A DNA stretch of 64,000 bases, taken from Streptomyces sp. NP-1717. Lineage in GTDB: Bacteria; Actinomycetota; Actinomycetes; Streptomycetales; Streptomycetaceae. The notes under the pieces are model-generated. The model searched no databases. It was not told where the DNA came from and saw only the letters and a program-made list of their open reading frames with translations. Shown here piece by piece: positions 31,099 through 39,785 of this stretch (the first letter of the stretch is position 1; each line of letters opens with the position of its first letter). The stretch is taken from positions 1 through 64,000 of the forward strand of contig NZ_JAAPBF010000003.1 in NCBI RefSeq assembly GCF_022695985.1, given 5' to 3'. The position numbers and the translations under genes are program-made.

Positions 31099-32346
31099 TC
31101 AGACAGGAAGAGTGACACGCATCACGAGCCCGCCTCCCTCGCGGGGCTCCGCGATGATACGGCCCCCGTGGGCCCGCGCGACCGAGCGGGCGATCGACAG
31201 GCCGAGACCCACGCCCTTGTCGCTGCCGGTCCGCTCCGTACGGAGGCGGCGGAACGGCTCGAAGATGTTGTCGATCTCGTACGCGGGAACCACCGGACCC
31301 GTGTTCGAAACCAGCAGCACCGCCTGACCGTGCTCCACCGCGGTCGTGACCTCGACCCAGCCCTCCTCCTTCACGTTGTAGCGCACGGCGTTCTGTACGA
31401 GGTTGAGCGCGATCCGCTCCAGGAGGACGCCGTTGCCCTGCACGACCGCCGGCGCGCGCTCGCCGCGGATCTCGACGCCCTTCGCCTCGGCCTCGCCGCG
31501 CGTCTGGTCGACGGCGCGGGTGGCGACCTCGGCGAGGTCGACGGGCTTGCGCTCGACGAGCTGGTTGTCGCTGCGGGCGAGCAGCAGCAGCCCCTCCACC
31601 AGCTGTTCACTGCGTTCGTTGGTGGCCAGGAGCGTCCGGCCGAGCTGCTGGAGCTCGACGGGCGCCGCCGGGTCGGAGAGCTGGACCTCCAGCAGTGTCC
31701 GGTTGATCGCGAGGGGTGTGCGCAGCTCGTGGGAGGCGTTGGCGACGAAGCGCTGCTGGGCGGTGAAGGCCCGCTCCAGGCGCTCCAGCATCTCGTCGAA
31801 GGTGTCGGCGAGCTCCTTCAGCTCGTCGTCCGGGCCGTCCAGTTCGATCCTGCGGGCCAGGTCGGAGCCGACGACGCGGCGCGCGGTGCGGGTGATCCGG
31901 CCCAGCGGCGAGAGGACCCGTCCGGCCATCGCGTAACCGAACGCGAAGGCGATGATGGAGAGCCCGGTCAGGGCGAACAGCGAGCGGGTGAGCAGGTCGT
32001 CGAGCGCCTGCTGGCGCTGGGCGGACATGCACGCCTTGAGTGACGCGTTCAGCTGGTCGTTGTTGACGGCCTCGTTCAGACCCGGACACGTGGGGCTCGT
32101 CAGCTGGACGTTGACCCCGGTCACCTTCAGGGCCAGCTCGCTGCCCTCGTTGATGGCCTGTGCCGCCAGCAGATAGATGATCGACAGCAGCAGGATGCCG
32201 GCGATGAGGAACATCCCGCCGTACAGCAGCGTCAGACGTATCCGGATCGTCGGCCGGACCCACGGCAGCGCCTGGTCGGGCCGCCGGGGGTCCCAGGTCG
32301 GTTTCGGGGGCGCCGAGGGCGGCGCCGGGGTGGTCGCCACGGGCAT
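31099..32346 (-). CDS. cutS: CutS, sensor histidine kinase
   Basis: The 415-residue kinase has a Pro-rich cytoplasmic N-terminus (1-35), membrane helix 1 (about 38-63) and an external sensor loop (64-122) with exactly two cysteines, Cys87 and Cys106. Helix 2 (123-143), a HAMP domain, the phospho-acceptor His206 in NASHELRTPLAIN and a HATPase_c domain (LVQNAVRYN, GVGLGLSIARSVARAHGG) follow. CutRS is a conserved Streptomyces system; I recall reports linking it to secreted-protein disulfide stress through paired cysteines, which the visible loop fits. Its ATG overlaps the cutR stop by one base. Confidence 0.9.
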   Translation of the reverse strand: MPVATTPAPPSAPPKPTWDPRRPDQALPWVRPTIRIRLTLLYGGMFLIAGILLLSIIYLLAAQAINEGSELALKVTGVNVQLTSPTCPGLNEAVNNDQLNASLKACMSAQRQQALDDLLTRSLFALTGLSIIAFAFGYAMAGRVLSPLGRITRTARRVVGSDLARRIELDGPDDELKELADTFDEMLERLERAFTAQQRFVANASHELRTPLAINRTLLEVQLSDPAAPVELQQLGRTLLATNERSEQLVEGLLLLARSDNQLVERKPVDLAEVATRAVDQTRGEAEAKGVEIRGERAPAVVQGNGVLLERIALNLVQNAVRYNVKEEGWVEVTTAVEHGQAVLLVSNTGPVVPAYEIDNIFEPFRRLRTERTGSDKGVGLGLSIARSVARAHGGRIIAEPREGGGLVMRVTLPV

Positions 32347-32999
32347 CAGATCCGGTAGCCGGAGCCGGGCACGGTGACGATCACGGGCGGCTCGCCGAGC
32401 TTGCGGCGCAGCGTCATGACCGTGACGCGCACGACATTGGTGAACGGGTCGGTGTTCTCGTCCCAGGCCTTCTCCAGAAGCTGCTCGGCGGAGACCACCG
32501 CGCCCTCGCTGCGCATCAGCACTTCGAGGACGGCGAACTCCTTGGGCGCGAGCTGGATCTCCTTGCCGTCCCGGAAGACCTCGCGGCGGTTCGGGTCGAG
32601 CTTGATGCCCGACCGTTCGAGGACCGGCGGCAGCGGGACGGTCGTACGGCGGCCGAGGGCGCGCACGCGCGCGGTGAGCTCGGTGAAGGCGAACGGCTTC
32701 GGAAGGTAGTCGTCGGCGCCCAGCTCCAGGCCCTCGACCCGGTCGCTGACGTCACCGGACGCGGTGAGCATCAGTACCCGCGTGGGCATGCCCAGTTCGA
32801 CGATCTTGCGGCAGACGTCGTCGCCGTGGATCAGCGGAAGGTCCCGGTCCAGCACGACGACGTCGTAGTCGTTGACCCCGATCCGCTCCAGGGCCGCGGC
32901 GCCGTCGTACACGACGTCGACGGCCATGGCCTCCCGGCGCAGCCCGGTGGCCACCGCATCGGCGAGCAGCTGCTCGTCCTCGACGACGAGTACGCGCAC
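32346..32999 (-). CDS. cutR: CutR, OmpR-family response regulator
   Basis: The 217-residue regulator has a receiver domain (VLVVEDEQLLADAVA; phospho-acceptor Asp51 in VVVLDRDLPL; Lys in YLPKPFAFTELTARVRAL). An OmpR winged helix follows (LAPKEFAVLEVLMRSEGAVVS, TVMTLRRKLGEPPVIVTVPG). It is the first gene of the cutRS operon. Almost nothing but the ribosome site separates it from a 357-bp upstream gap that must hold the promoter. Confidence 0.92.
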   Translation of the reverse strand: MRVLVVEDEQLLADAVATGLRREAMAVDVVYDGAAALERIGVNDYDVVVLDRDLPLIHGDDVCRKIVELGMPTRVLMLTASGDVSDRVEGLELGADDYLPKPFAFTELTARVRALGRRTTVPLPPVLERSGIKLDPNRREVFRDGKEIQLAPKEFAVLEVLMRSEGAVVSAEQLLEKAWDENTDPFTNVVRVTVMTLRRKLGEPPVIVTVPGSGYRI

Positions 33000-33356
33000 G
33001 TCGCTGTCCTTCCTGTGGGGCCCATCGCCGGTGATCCGGGGAACCGGGCAGGTCGTAGCACTGGTTGTGCGGGCCCATCCTGCCCGCTACGCGCATAAAC
33101 CGGCGGTAAGACAATGCCGTCCGTCCGGCATACGGAAGGAATACGCAAGATTCTTGAATGAAGAGAGGTTTCTCCCGGACACGCCCTGGGGATGACGAGT
33201 GCACACCAGAGATCACGCCCTTCACGTGGCATGCCACTACCCGCTCTGTCCCCCAGAGGGAGTGGTGCGTGATCGACCGCCGTCGGCACTTCCAGGTGCC
33301 ACTTGACCACGACGTCGGCACACCCCCGTGCCATCGACCCACGCCGAGGGGGCGCA
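33000..33356. other. Divergent promoter region of cutR and the 57-residue gene
   Basis: This gap has no coding frame I can support. It must carry the cutR promoter (minus strand) and that of the small forward gene. One short inverted repeat, ATGCCG (33114-33119) with CGGCAT (33126-33131), sits about 115 bp before the cutR start and could be an operator. The rest shows no clear -35/-10 pair. Confidence 0.35.
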
Positions 33357-33530
33357 ATGGACGCATTCACCGCAGGTCTTCTGCAGCGCATAAGGGCCAC
33401 GGAATCCGATCTCACACGAGCTCGTGAGACGGGCGACGACTTCCTCGCGGAGGTCGAGCAGGAGGAGCTGGAGGACCTGCACCGCCTCGCGGCCGAGCAC
33501 GGCGTTCAATTCGGCGCCGCCAACGTGTGA
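33357..33530 (+). CDS. Small conserved-looking acidic protein, 57 residues
   Basis: The product (MDAFTAGLLQRIRATESDL...) is helical and acidic with no membrane segment. The ATG at 33357 follows GAGGGGG at close range; an upstream ATG at 33303 would add 18 residues with no better ribosome site. Heptad-like Leu/Ile spacing suggests a short coiled coil. Codon use has the high third-position GC of real genes here. A strong bidirectional hairpin follows. I know no function. Confidence 0.65.
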   Translation: MDAFTAGLLQRIRATESDLTRARETGDDFLAEVEQEELEDLHRLAAEHGVQFGAANV

Positions 33531-33539
33531 CCCACGCGG

Positions 33540-33580
33540 GAAGGACCCCGGCACCATGGGACGGTGCCGGGGTCCTTCCA
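33540..33580. terminator. 17-bp bidirectional hairpin
   Basis: GGAAGGACCCCGGCACC (33540-33556) pairs perfectly with 33564-33580 around a seven-base loop. It lies between the stop of the 57-residue forward gene and the stop of the minus-strand inositol monophosphatase gene, so it can end both transcripts. Confidence 0.8.
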
Positions 33581-33605
33581 TGTCCGGGCCGGGTCGCCCG
33601 GCGGG

Positions 33606-34430
33606 TCAGTCGTGCCAGGCGCCGTACTCCTCCAGCAGCGCCTGGAGCGGTTCGAAGACGCCGGGGGTGGCCGCGACCGTGAGGTCGCCGTCGGCCGGGG
33701 TGCCGGGACGGCCGCCGGTGAGCGCGCCCGCCTCGCGTGCGACGAGATCGCCGGCCGCGAGGTCCCACGGATACAGCCCGCGTTCGTAGTAGCCGTCGAG
33801 CCGGCCCGCCGCGAGGTCGCACAGATCCACGGCCGCCGAGCCGCCGCGCCGGATGTCGCGCAGCTGGGGGATCAGCCGCTGCGCCACGGACGCCTGGTGG
33901 GCGCGGACAGCGGTGACGTAGTTGAAGCCCGTCGAGACCAGCGCCTGCTCCAGCGGCGGTGCGGGGCGGCAGCGCACCGGCCGGTCGTTGAGGTACGCGC
34001 CGCCGCCGAGCACGGCCCGGAAGGTCTCGCGGCGCATCGGGGCCTCGACGACGCCGACGAGCGTAACGCCGTCGCGTTCGGCGGCGATGGAGACGGCCCA
34101 GGTCGGCAGCCCGTACAGATAGTTGACGGTGCCGTCCAGCGGGTCGATCACCCAGCGGACGCCGCTGCTGCCCGCCGAACTGGCGCCCTCCTCACCGAGG
34201 AAGCCGTCGTCGGGGCGGTTCTCGGCCAGGAATCCGGTGATCAGCTTCTCGGCCGCGATGTCCATCTCCGTGACGACGTCGATGGGGCTGGACTTCGTCG
34301 CGGCCACCCCGAGGTCGGCGGGGCGTCCGTCGCGCAGCAGCGCCCCGGCCCGGCTCGCGGCCTCCAGGGCGAGGGCGAGCAGTTCGGAGGTGAGGGCGTC
34401 GGTGTCGACGTCCGGGCGGGACTCGGTCAC
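33606..34430 (-). CDS. Inositol monophosphatase family protein
   Basis: The 274-residue enzyme is a Mg2+-dependent, Li+-sensitive-type phosphatase. The metal site motifs are FLGEEGAS and WVIDPLDGTVNYLYGLP, with the C-terminal GLYPWDLAAGDLVAREAGA. GTG 34430 has GAGGAG about ten bases upstream. The substrate could be inositol 1-phosphate, histidinol phosphate or another sugar phosphate; family members in Streptomyces include several paralogues. It follows the ferrochelatase gene by 80 bp on the same strand. Confidence 0.88.
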   Translation of the reverse strand: MTESRPDVDTDALTSELLALALEAASRAGALLRDGRPADLGVAATKSSPIDVVTEMDIAAEKLITGFLAENRPDDGFLGEEGASSAGSSGVRWVIDPLDGTVNYLYGLPTWAVSIAAERDGVTLVGVVEAPMRRETFRAVLGGGAYLNDRPVRCRPAPPLEQALVSTGFNYVTAVRAHQASVAQRLIPQLRDIRRGGSAAVDLCDLAAGRLDGYYERGLYPWDLAAGDLVAREAGALTGGRPGTPADGDLTVAATPGVFEPLQALLEEYGAWHD

Positions 34431-34509
34431 GGGCAGGTCACTCCTCGGGAGGGAACCGGGCGGTGGGACGGGTGGCGGGACGGGGGCGGTGCGTACGGCA
34501 CGCGGGGCG

Positions 34510-35637
34510 TCAGGCGTACGGGCTGTCGGCGCCCGCGGCGGCCGGCCGGGGCGCCCTGGCGGGACAGCAGCCGACGGGGCAGACGTCGTGGCTGGGACCG
34601 AGCGCCCCGAGCGCGCACCGCTCCACCGGGCGCCCGCGCTCGGCCGCCGCGCGCTCCAGGAGCAGATCGCGAACGGCCGCGACGAACCGCCCGTCGGCAC
34701 CGACGGTCGCCGAACGCCGGACGGGCAGGCCGAGTTCGGCGGCCTTCGCCGTGGCCTCGGTGTCGAGGTCGTACAGCACCTCCATGTGGTCCGAGACGAA
34801 CCCGATGGGCACCATCACGACCGCCGGGGCGCCCGCACCGTGCAGATCCTCCAGGTGGTCGCAGATGTCGGGCTCCAGCCACGGGATGTGCGGGGCGCCG
34901 CTGCGGGACTGGTAGACGAGCCGCCAGGGGTGTTCGACGCCGGTCTCCTCGCGCACCGTGCCGGCGATCAGCTTCGCCACGTCGAGGTGCTGGGCGACGT
35001 ACGCGCCGCCGTCGCCGTGGTCCTCGGCGCGGCCCGAGGTGTCGGCCGCGGCCACCGGCACGGAGTGGGTGGTGAAGGCGAGGTGCGCGCCCGCGCGCAC
35101 GTCCTCGGGCAGGTCGGCGAGGGACGCGAGCACGCTGTCGGCCATGGGCCGTACGAAGCCGGGGTGGTTGAAGTAGTGCCGCAGTTTGTCGACACGAGGC
35201 GGCTCCAGGCCCTCGTCCACGAGTGTGGCGAGCGCGTCCGCGAGGTTTTCGCGGTACTGGCGGCAGCCTGAGTAGGAGGCGTAGGCGCTGGTGGCCAGGA
35301 CGGCGACGCGGCGCCTGCCGTCCCGGGTCATCTCCCGCAGGGTGTCGGTCAGATACGGCGTCCAGTTGCGGTTGCCCCAGTAGACGGGCAGTTCCAGGCC
35401 GTTCTCGGCGAAGTCCTCGCGCAGCGCCCGGAGCAGGACGCGGTTCTGCTCGTTGATCGGACTGACCCCGCCGAACAGGAAGTAGTGCTGCCCGACTTCC
35501 TTCAGCCGCTCCTCGGGGATGCCCCGGCCACGCGTCACGTTCCGGAGAAACGGAACCACGTCGTCCGGGCCTTCGGGGCCGCCGAAGGACAGCAGGAGAA
35601 GGGCGTCGTAGGGAGAAGTCGCACGCTGTTCGGGCAT
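34510..35637 (-). CDS. Ferrochelatase (coproporphyrin III type expected)
   Basis: The 375-residue enzyme inserts iron into a porphyrin. It opens with [22 protein letters not shown], then [17 protein letters not shown], the active-site His in [11 protein letters not shown] and the C-terminal [17 protein letters not shown]. Cysteines in [10 protein letters not shown] and in [19 protein letters not shown] match the [2Fe-2S] ligand pattern of actinobacterial ferrochelatases. Gram-positive actinobacteria use the coproporphyrin-dependent route, so the product should be coproheme (name CpfC/HemH); this is family knowledge. It is divergent from the MFS gene. Confidence 0.93.
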   Translation of the reverse strand: MPEQRATSPYDALLLLSFGGPEGPDDVVPFLRNVTRGRGIPEERLKEVGQHYFLFGGVSPINEQNRVLLRALREDFAENGLELPVYWGNRNWTPYLTDTLREMTRDGRRRVAVLATSAYASYSGCRQYRENLADALATLVDEGLEPPRVDKLRHYFNHPGFVRPMADSVLASLADLPEDVRAGAHLAFTTHSVPVAAADTSGRAEDHGDGGAYVAQHLDVAKLIAGTVREETGVEHPWRLVYQSRSGAPHIPWLEPDICDHLEDLHGAGAPAVVMVPIGFVSDHMEVLYDLDTEATAKAAELGLPVRRSATVGADGRFVAAVRDLLLERAAAERGRPVERCALGALGPSHDVCPVGCCPARAPRPAAAGADSPYA

Positions 35638-35791
35638 GTCCCGATCCTGCCATCCGCCGCTGGGCGGCGGTAAATCGCGGCGCGCTCGGGCGCCGCCGGG
35701 CCGTAAGCTGTCTGGGCCTGTTCATTCCTTACCGCCAGTGGTCAGCGGCCGTACGCGCCGTCACTCGCGACAGCGCCCGACGGAGCGACCC

Positions 35792-37057
35792 GTGGCCAGT
35801 CCCTACCGCGCGATCTTCGCCGCCCCCGGCACCCGGGGATTCAGCGCGGCCGGCCTCGTCGGCCGGATGCCGCTGGCGATGATGGGCATCGGCGTCGTGA
35901 CGATGATCTCCCAGCTCACCGGGCGCTACGGGCTGGCGGGCGCGCTGTCGGCGACACTGGCGCTGTCCGCCGCCGGGATGGGTCCGCTGATCTCGCGGCT
36001 GGTGGACCGGCACGGCCAGCGCCGGGTGCTGCGGCCGGCCGCGCTGACCGCCGTGACGGCCGTCGCCGGACTGCTGGTGTGCGCCCAGCGCTCGGCGCCC
36101 GAGTGGACACTCTTCGTCTTCGCCGCGGGCGCGGGCTGTGTACCGAGCGTGGGGTCGATGGTCCGGGCGCGGTGGGCGGAGATCTACCGGGGCTCGCCGC
36201 GCGAGCTGCACGCCGCGTACGCCTGGGAGTCGATCGTCGACGAGGTGTGCTTCATCTTCGGCCCGATCATCTCGATCGGTCTGTCCACGGCCTGGTTCCC
36301 GGAGGCGGGTCCGCTGCTGGCCGCGCTCTTCCTGCTGGTGGGGGTCTTCTGGCTGACCGCGCAGCGGGCCACCGAGCCGGTGCCGCAGTCACGCGAGCAC
36401 CACACCGGGGGCACCGCGCTGCGCTCCCCCGGTCTGCGGGTGCTGGTGGTCACGTTCGTGGCGACCGGCGCGATCTTCGGCGCCGTCGACGTGGTGACCG
36501 TGGCGTTCGCGGAGGAGCGGGGGAACAAGGCGGCGGCGAGCCTCGTGCTGGCCGTGTACGCGCTCGGCTCCTGCCTCGCCGGCGCCGTCTTCGGGCTGCT
36601 GCACCTTCGGGGCAGCGCGTCCAGGAGGTGGCTGGTGGGAGTCTGTGTGATGGCCGTGAGTATGATCCCCCTCCAACTGGCCGGGAGTCTGCCGCTTCTG
36701 GCCGTGGCGCTCTTCGTCGCCGGCCTGTCGGTCGCCCCCACGATGGTGACGACGATGGCCCTCGTCGAAGCGCACGTACCTCGTACCAAGCTCACCGAGG
36801 GCATGACCTGGACCAGTACCGGACTCGCCGTCGGAGTGGCGCTCGGCTCGTCCGCGGGGGGATGGGTGGTCGACGCCTGGGGGGCGCGGACGGGGTTCGC
36901 TGTGCCCGTCGTGGCGGGAGCGGTCGCGGCCCTGGTGGCGCTGCCGGGTCACCGCAGGCTGCTGGAGCGGTCAACGGATGGGGAGGGGCGCGGGGCTGAT
37001 GACCAATACCGGTACGGGCGCGGCGGCGACGAGGAACGCGACAAGCACCTGGCGTAA
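35792..37057 (+). CDS. MFS transporter
   Basis: The 421-residue protein has about twelve membrane helices in two sets. Visible MFS features include the loop after helix 2, LVDRHGQRRVLRPAALT (resembling the GxxxDRxGRR motif A), and an equivalent second-half arrangement. GTG 35792 follows CGGAG six bases upstream. The C-terminal tail is long and charged (STDGEGRGADDQYRYGRGG). The substrate is not predictable; the family includes drug, sugar and metabolite exporters. Its end overlaps the start of the FAD oxidase gene by about 59 bp, indicating a joint transcript. Confidence 0.85.
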   Translation: MASPYRAIFAAPGTRGFSAAGLVGRMPLAMMGIGVVTMISQLTGRYGLAGALSATLALSAAGMGPLISRLVDRHGQRRVLRPAALTAVTAVAGLLVCAQRSAPEWTLFVFAAGAGCVPSVGSMVRARWAEIYRGSPRELHAAYAWESIVDEVCFIFGPIISIGLSTAWFPEAGPLLAALFLLVGVFWLTAQRATEPVPQSREHHTGGTALRSPGLRVLVVTFVATGAIFGAVDVVTVAFAEERGNKAAASLVLAVYALGSCLAGAVFGLLHLRGSASRRWLVGVCVMAVSMIPLQLAGSLPLLAVALFVAGLSVAPTMVTTMALVEAHVPRTKLTEGMTWTSTGLAVGVALGSSAGGWVVDAWGARTGFAVPVVAGAVAALVALPGHRRLLERSTDGEGRGADDQYRYGRGGDEERDKHLA

Positions 37058-38336
37058 CTGGGCGGGGAACGTGAGCGCGCGTCCCGCCCGCACGTCCTCC
37101 CCCGCCTCCGTGGCGGAGCTGGCCGACGTGATCCGTACGGCCGCCGAGGACGGACTGCGGGTCAAGGCGGTGGGGACGGGGCACTCGTTCACCTCCGCCG
37201 CCGCCACCGACGGCCTGCTGATACGGCCCGATCTGCTCACCGGCATCCGGGCGGTCGACCGGAAGGCCGGCACCGTCACCGTGGAGGCGGGCACCCCGCT
37301 GAAACGGCTGAACGAGGCCCTGGCCAGAGAGGGCCTGTCGCTCACCAACATGGGCGACATCATGGATCAGACCGTCGCCGGCGCGACGTCCACGGGCACG
37401 CACGGCACCGGCCGCGAGTCGGCGTCGATCGCCGCGCAGATCCGGGCGCTCGAACTCGTCACGGCGGACGGGACGGTCCTGACCTGCTCCCCGGACGAGA
37501 ATCCGGACGTCTTCGCGAGCGCCCGGATCGGACTGGGCGCGCTGGGTGTCGTCTCCGCGATCACCTTCTCCGTCGAGCCGGTCTTCCTGCTGACGGCTCG
37601 CGAGGAGCCGATGTCCTTCGACCGGGTGACATCCGACTTCGACGCGCTCGTCGCCGAGAACGAGCACTTCGAGTTCTACTGGTTTCCGCACACCGGCAAC
37701 TGCAACACCAAGCGCAACAACCGCAGCGCCGGACCGGCGGCCCCTCCCGGCCCGGTCAGAGGCTGGATCGAGGACGAACTCCTCTCCAACGGGCTGTTCC
37801 AGGTGGCCTGTTCGCTCGGCCGCGCGGTGCCCGGGACCATCCCCGCGATCGCCCGGGTCTCCAGCCGGGCCCTCTCCGCGCGTCTGTACACGGACATTCC
37901 TTACAAGGTCTTCACGAGCCCGCGCCGCGTGCGCTTCGTGGAGATGGAGTACGCCCTGCCGCGCGAGTCGGCGGTGGGTGCCCTGCGCGAGGTCAAGGCG
38001 ATGATCGAGCGGTCCCCCCTGCGGGTGAGTTTCCCGGTGGAGGTGCGGACCGCGCCGGCCGACGACATCCCGCTGTCGACGGCGTCGGGGCGTGAGACGG
38101 CGTACGTCGCGGTGCATCTGTACCGGGGCACGCCGTACCGCTCGTACTTCACGGCGGTGGAACGGATCATGACCGCGCACGGCGGGCGGCCGCACTGGGG
38201 CAAGGTGCACACGCGGGACGCGGCGTATCTGGCCGGGGTCTATCCGCGCTTCGAGGAGTTCACGGCGGTACGCGACCGGCTCGACCCGGAGCGGCTGTTC
38301 GGGAACCCGTATCTGCGGCGGGTCATCGGCGCGTAA
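36999..38336 (+). CDS. FAD-linked D-arabinono-1,4-lactone oxidase family protein
   Basis: The 445-residue protein belongs to the VAO/PCMH flavoprotein group. An N-terminal FAD domain shows VKAVGTGHSFTSAAATDG, where the His is the site of covalent FAD attachment in aldonolactone oxidases, and TVAGATSTGTHGTG. An ALO-type C-terminal domain ends HWGKVHTRDAAYL...RFEEFTAVRDRLDPERLFGN. The reaction is oxidation of a sugar lactone or alditol with release of H2O2. ATG 36999 has GGAGGGG ten bases upstream; ATG 36978 is an alternative. The gene overlaps the MFS gene, which may carry a related compound. The Streptomyces alditol oxidase is a relative. Confidence 0.85.
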   Translation: MTNTGTGAAATRNATSTWRNWAGNVSARPARTSSPASVAELADVIRTAAEDGLRVKAVGTGHSFTSAAATDGLLIRPDLLTGIRAVDRKAGTVTVEAGTPLKRLNEALAREGLSLTNMGDIMDQTVAGATSTGTHGTGRESASIAAQIRALELVTADGTVLTCSPDENPDVFASARIGLGALGVVSAITFSVEPVFLLTAREEPMSFDRVTSDFDALVAENEHFEFYWFPHTGNCNTKRNNRSAGPAAPPGPVRGWIEDELLSNGLFQVACSLGRAVPGTIPAIARVSSRALSARLYTDIPYKVFTSPRRVRFVEMEYALPRESAVGALREVKAMIERSPLRVSFPVEVRTAPADDIPLSTASGRETAYVAVHLYRGTPYRSYFTAVERIMTAHGGRPHWGKVHTRDAAYLAGVYPRFEEFTAVRDRLDPERLFGNPYLRRVIGA

Positions 38337-38390
38337 GGGCCGCGTCGCGCCGGGGATCGTCCGACCGGGTCCGCCCGGTGGCCGGTTTGC

Positions 38391-38438
38391 CCTCAATCGC
38401 CGGACGGGCTGCATTTGCGGCCCGTCCGGCGATTGAGG
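38391..38438. repeat. Perfect 19-bp copy of the dispersed palindrome
   Basis: CCTCAATCGCCGGACGGGC (38391-38409) pairs without mismatch with 38420-38438 around a ten-base loop. The flank CCGGGTCCGCCCGGTGGCCGGTTTGC precedes it and is shared with the copies at 21.0 and 46.5 kb. It stands between the oxidase gene and the convergent 293-residue gene, where it can act as a bidirectional terminator. Confidence 0.8.
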
Positions 38439-38445
38439 ACAGGCC

Positions 38446-39327
38446 CTACGGCGACGGGGCCAGGGGTGACGGGACCGTGGACTCGTGCGTCGGTGGCGAG
38501 ATGTCCTCGCCCGACGAGTCTCCGGATCCGCCGTCCGGTCGGGGCGGCTCCGGTGTCGGGGCGGTCGAAGGGCCGCCGTCCCCGGGCGGGTTCGGGTTCG
38601 GGTCGTGGTTCTGCCCGGTGCCGGGTGCGGAGGGGGTCGGAGTCGGGGTCGGGGTCCCGTCGGTCCCGGTGCCCTTGTCCCTGTCCGTCCCCGTGCCGTC
38701 GCCGGAGGGGGCCGGTCCGCCGTCCCGCGGTCCGGCCGGCCCGTCGGGCGCGGAGCCTCCGCCGGTGTCCCCGCCCCGTACGACGGAGCTGAACGTCGTC
38801 CCCTTGCCGCCGCTCAGGTCCTGTCCGGCGGCCAGTTCGTAGCCGGTGATGGCGAGCATCGCCACGGCGAAGACGACCGCGGCGGCGGCGACGGGCCGCT
38901 TCCACCCGCGTACCCGGGTGCCGTACGTGGTCGCTCCCCCGAACTCGTCCCCGGCGGCGGCCTCCTGAGGAGGCGCGGCCGCGGGCGCCGGGGGCGGGGC
39001 GGGGGCCGGTTCGGCGTCGTACACCTGGCGGGCCCTCGGCTTCACCTGGACCGAGACCTCGCGTATCTGGTCACCGGTGCGCCGGAACAGATGCTGGAAG
39101 ACGGTGCCGCCACAGGTGGCGATCACGCTCACCACTCCGGCGCCGATGATCGTCCCGTACACCCCGAGCTTCGAGGCGAAGACCGCCGCCGCGATCGCCG
39201 CGAGCGCGCTGCCCGCGACCTGCGGCAGGCTCAGTTCGAGCCGTTGCGTCGCCACCCCGTCACCGGCCCGGACGTCCGGGTTCCGCCTCTGATCCATCTC
39301 CAGCCTCTGCTCGCCCATCTGTGCCAC
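38446..39327 (-). CDS. Membrane protein with Pro/Gly/Asp-rich tail, unknown function
   Basis: The 293-residue protein has a cytoplasmic N-terminal 30 residues and a paired hydrophobic region (VAGSALAAIAAAVFASKLG, TIIGAGVVSVIATCGGTVFQH). A Pro/Ala-rich linker, a further membrane helix (VAAAAVVFAVAMLAITGYELA, near residues 165-185) and a 100-residue tail rich in Gly, Pro, Asp and Thr follow. The tail would be extracellular and disordered, perhaps a wall-spanning spacer. The start is GTG 39327 or ATG 39318; no good ribosome site precedes either. It resembles hypothetical streptomycete proteins near sepH; no function is known. Confidence 0.7.
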   Translation of the reverse strand: MAQMGEQRLEMDQRRNPDVRAGDGVATQRLELSLPQVAGSALAAIAAAVFASKLGVYGTIIGAGVVSVIATCGGTVFQHLFRRTGDQIREVSVQVKPRARQVYDAEPAPAPPPAPAAAPPQEAAAGDEFGGATTYGTRVRGWKRPVAAAAVVFAVAMLAITGYELAAGQDLSGGKGTTFSSVVRGGDTGGGSAPDGPAGPRDGGPAPSGDGTGTDRDKGTGTDGTPTPTPTPSAPGTGQNHDPNPNPPGDGGPSTAPTPEPPRPDGGSGDSSGEDISPPTHESTVPSPLAPSP

Positions 39328-39785
39328 CGTGCACCAAGAAGGGACTTTTGAGCGAATCGGATAGTTCCACTTGTGGAGGTTGTGTGAATTGGGACACGTA
39401 CGAGGGATACGGACACCCCCTCAACTCCCCTACTCCGGGAGAACTTCGGTGGCGTGGCAGTCCACCCCGATGGCCCGAATGGAGTACTGTGGCGAGCCCT
39501 GGGGCCGGACTCCTTCACAGGTGTCCGGGTCTACGGGAGGGGGCCGAAGTTGGCACTCGACCCGGCGGCGCGAAGGCACCGCACGGGCGCCTGCTACACA
39601 GCGTGACCGGGTCTGTCACTCTGAGTCGCAAACAGGCAACCGTGTCATGACGGCGTTCCAGGGCCCATGCCCGACACGCCGGGCAACTCGGCAAGGTTGT
39701 GGCAGGCTGCACCCGGGCAAGTCACACTCGACTAGCGGAAGCAGCGACGCACGTGACGTCGGCAGGCACCACCCGGGAGGTCCCC
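39328..39785. other. Divergent region upstream of sepH
   Basis: A 458-bp region between the 293-residue membrane protein and sepH. It should hold promoters for both. Possible reading frames in it have low coding character and no ribosome sites. I could not identify a convincing promoter pair or palindrome. Confidence 0.4.
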
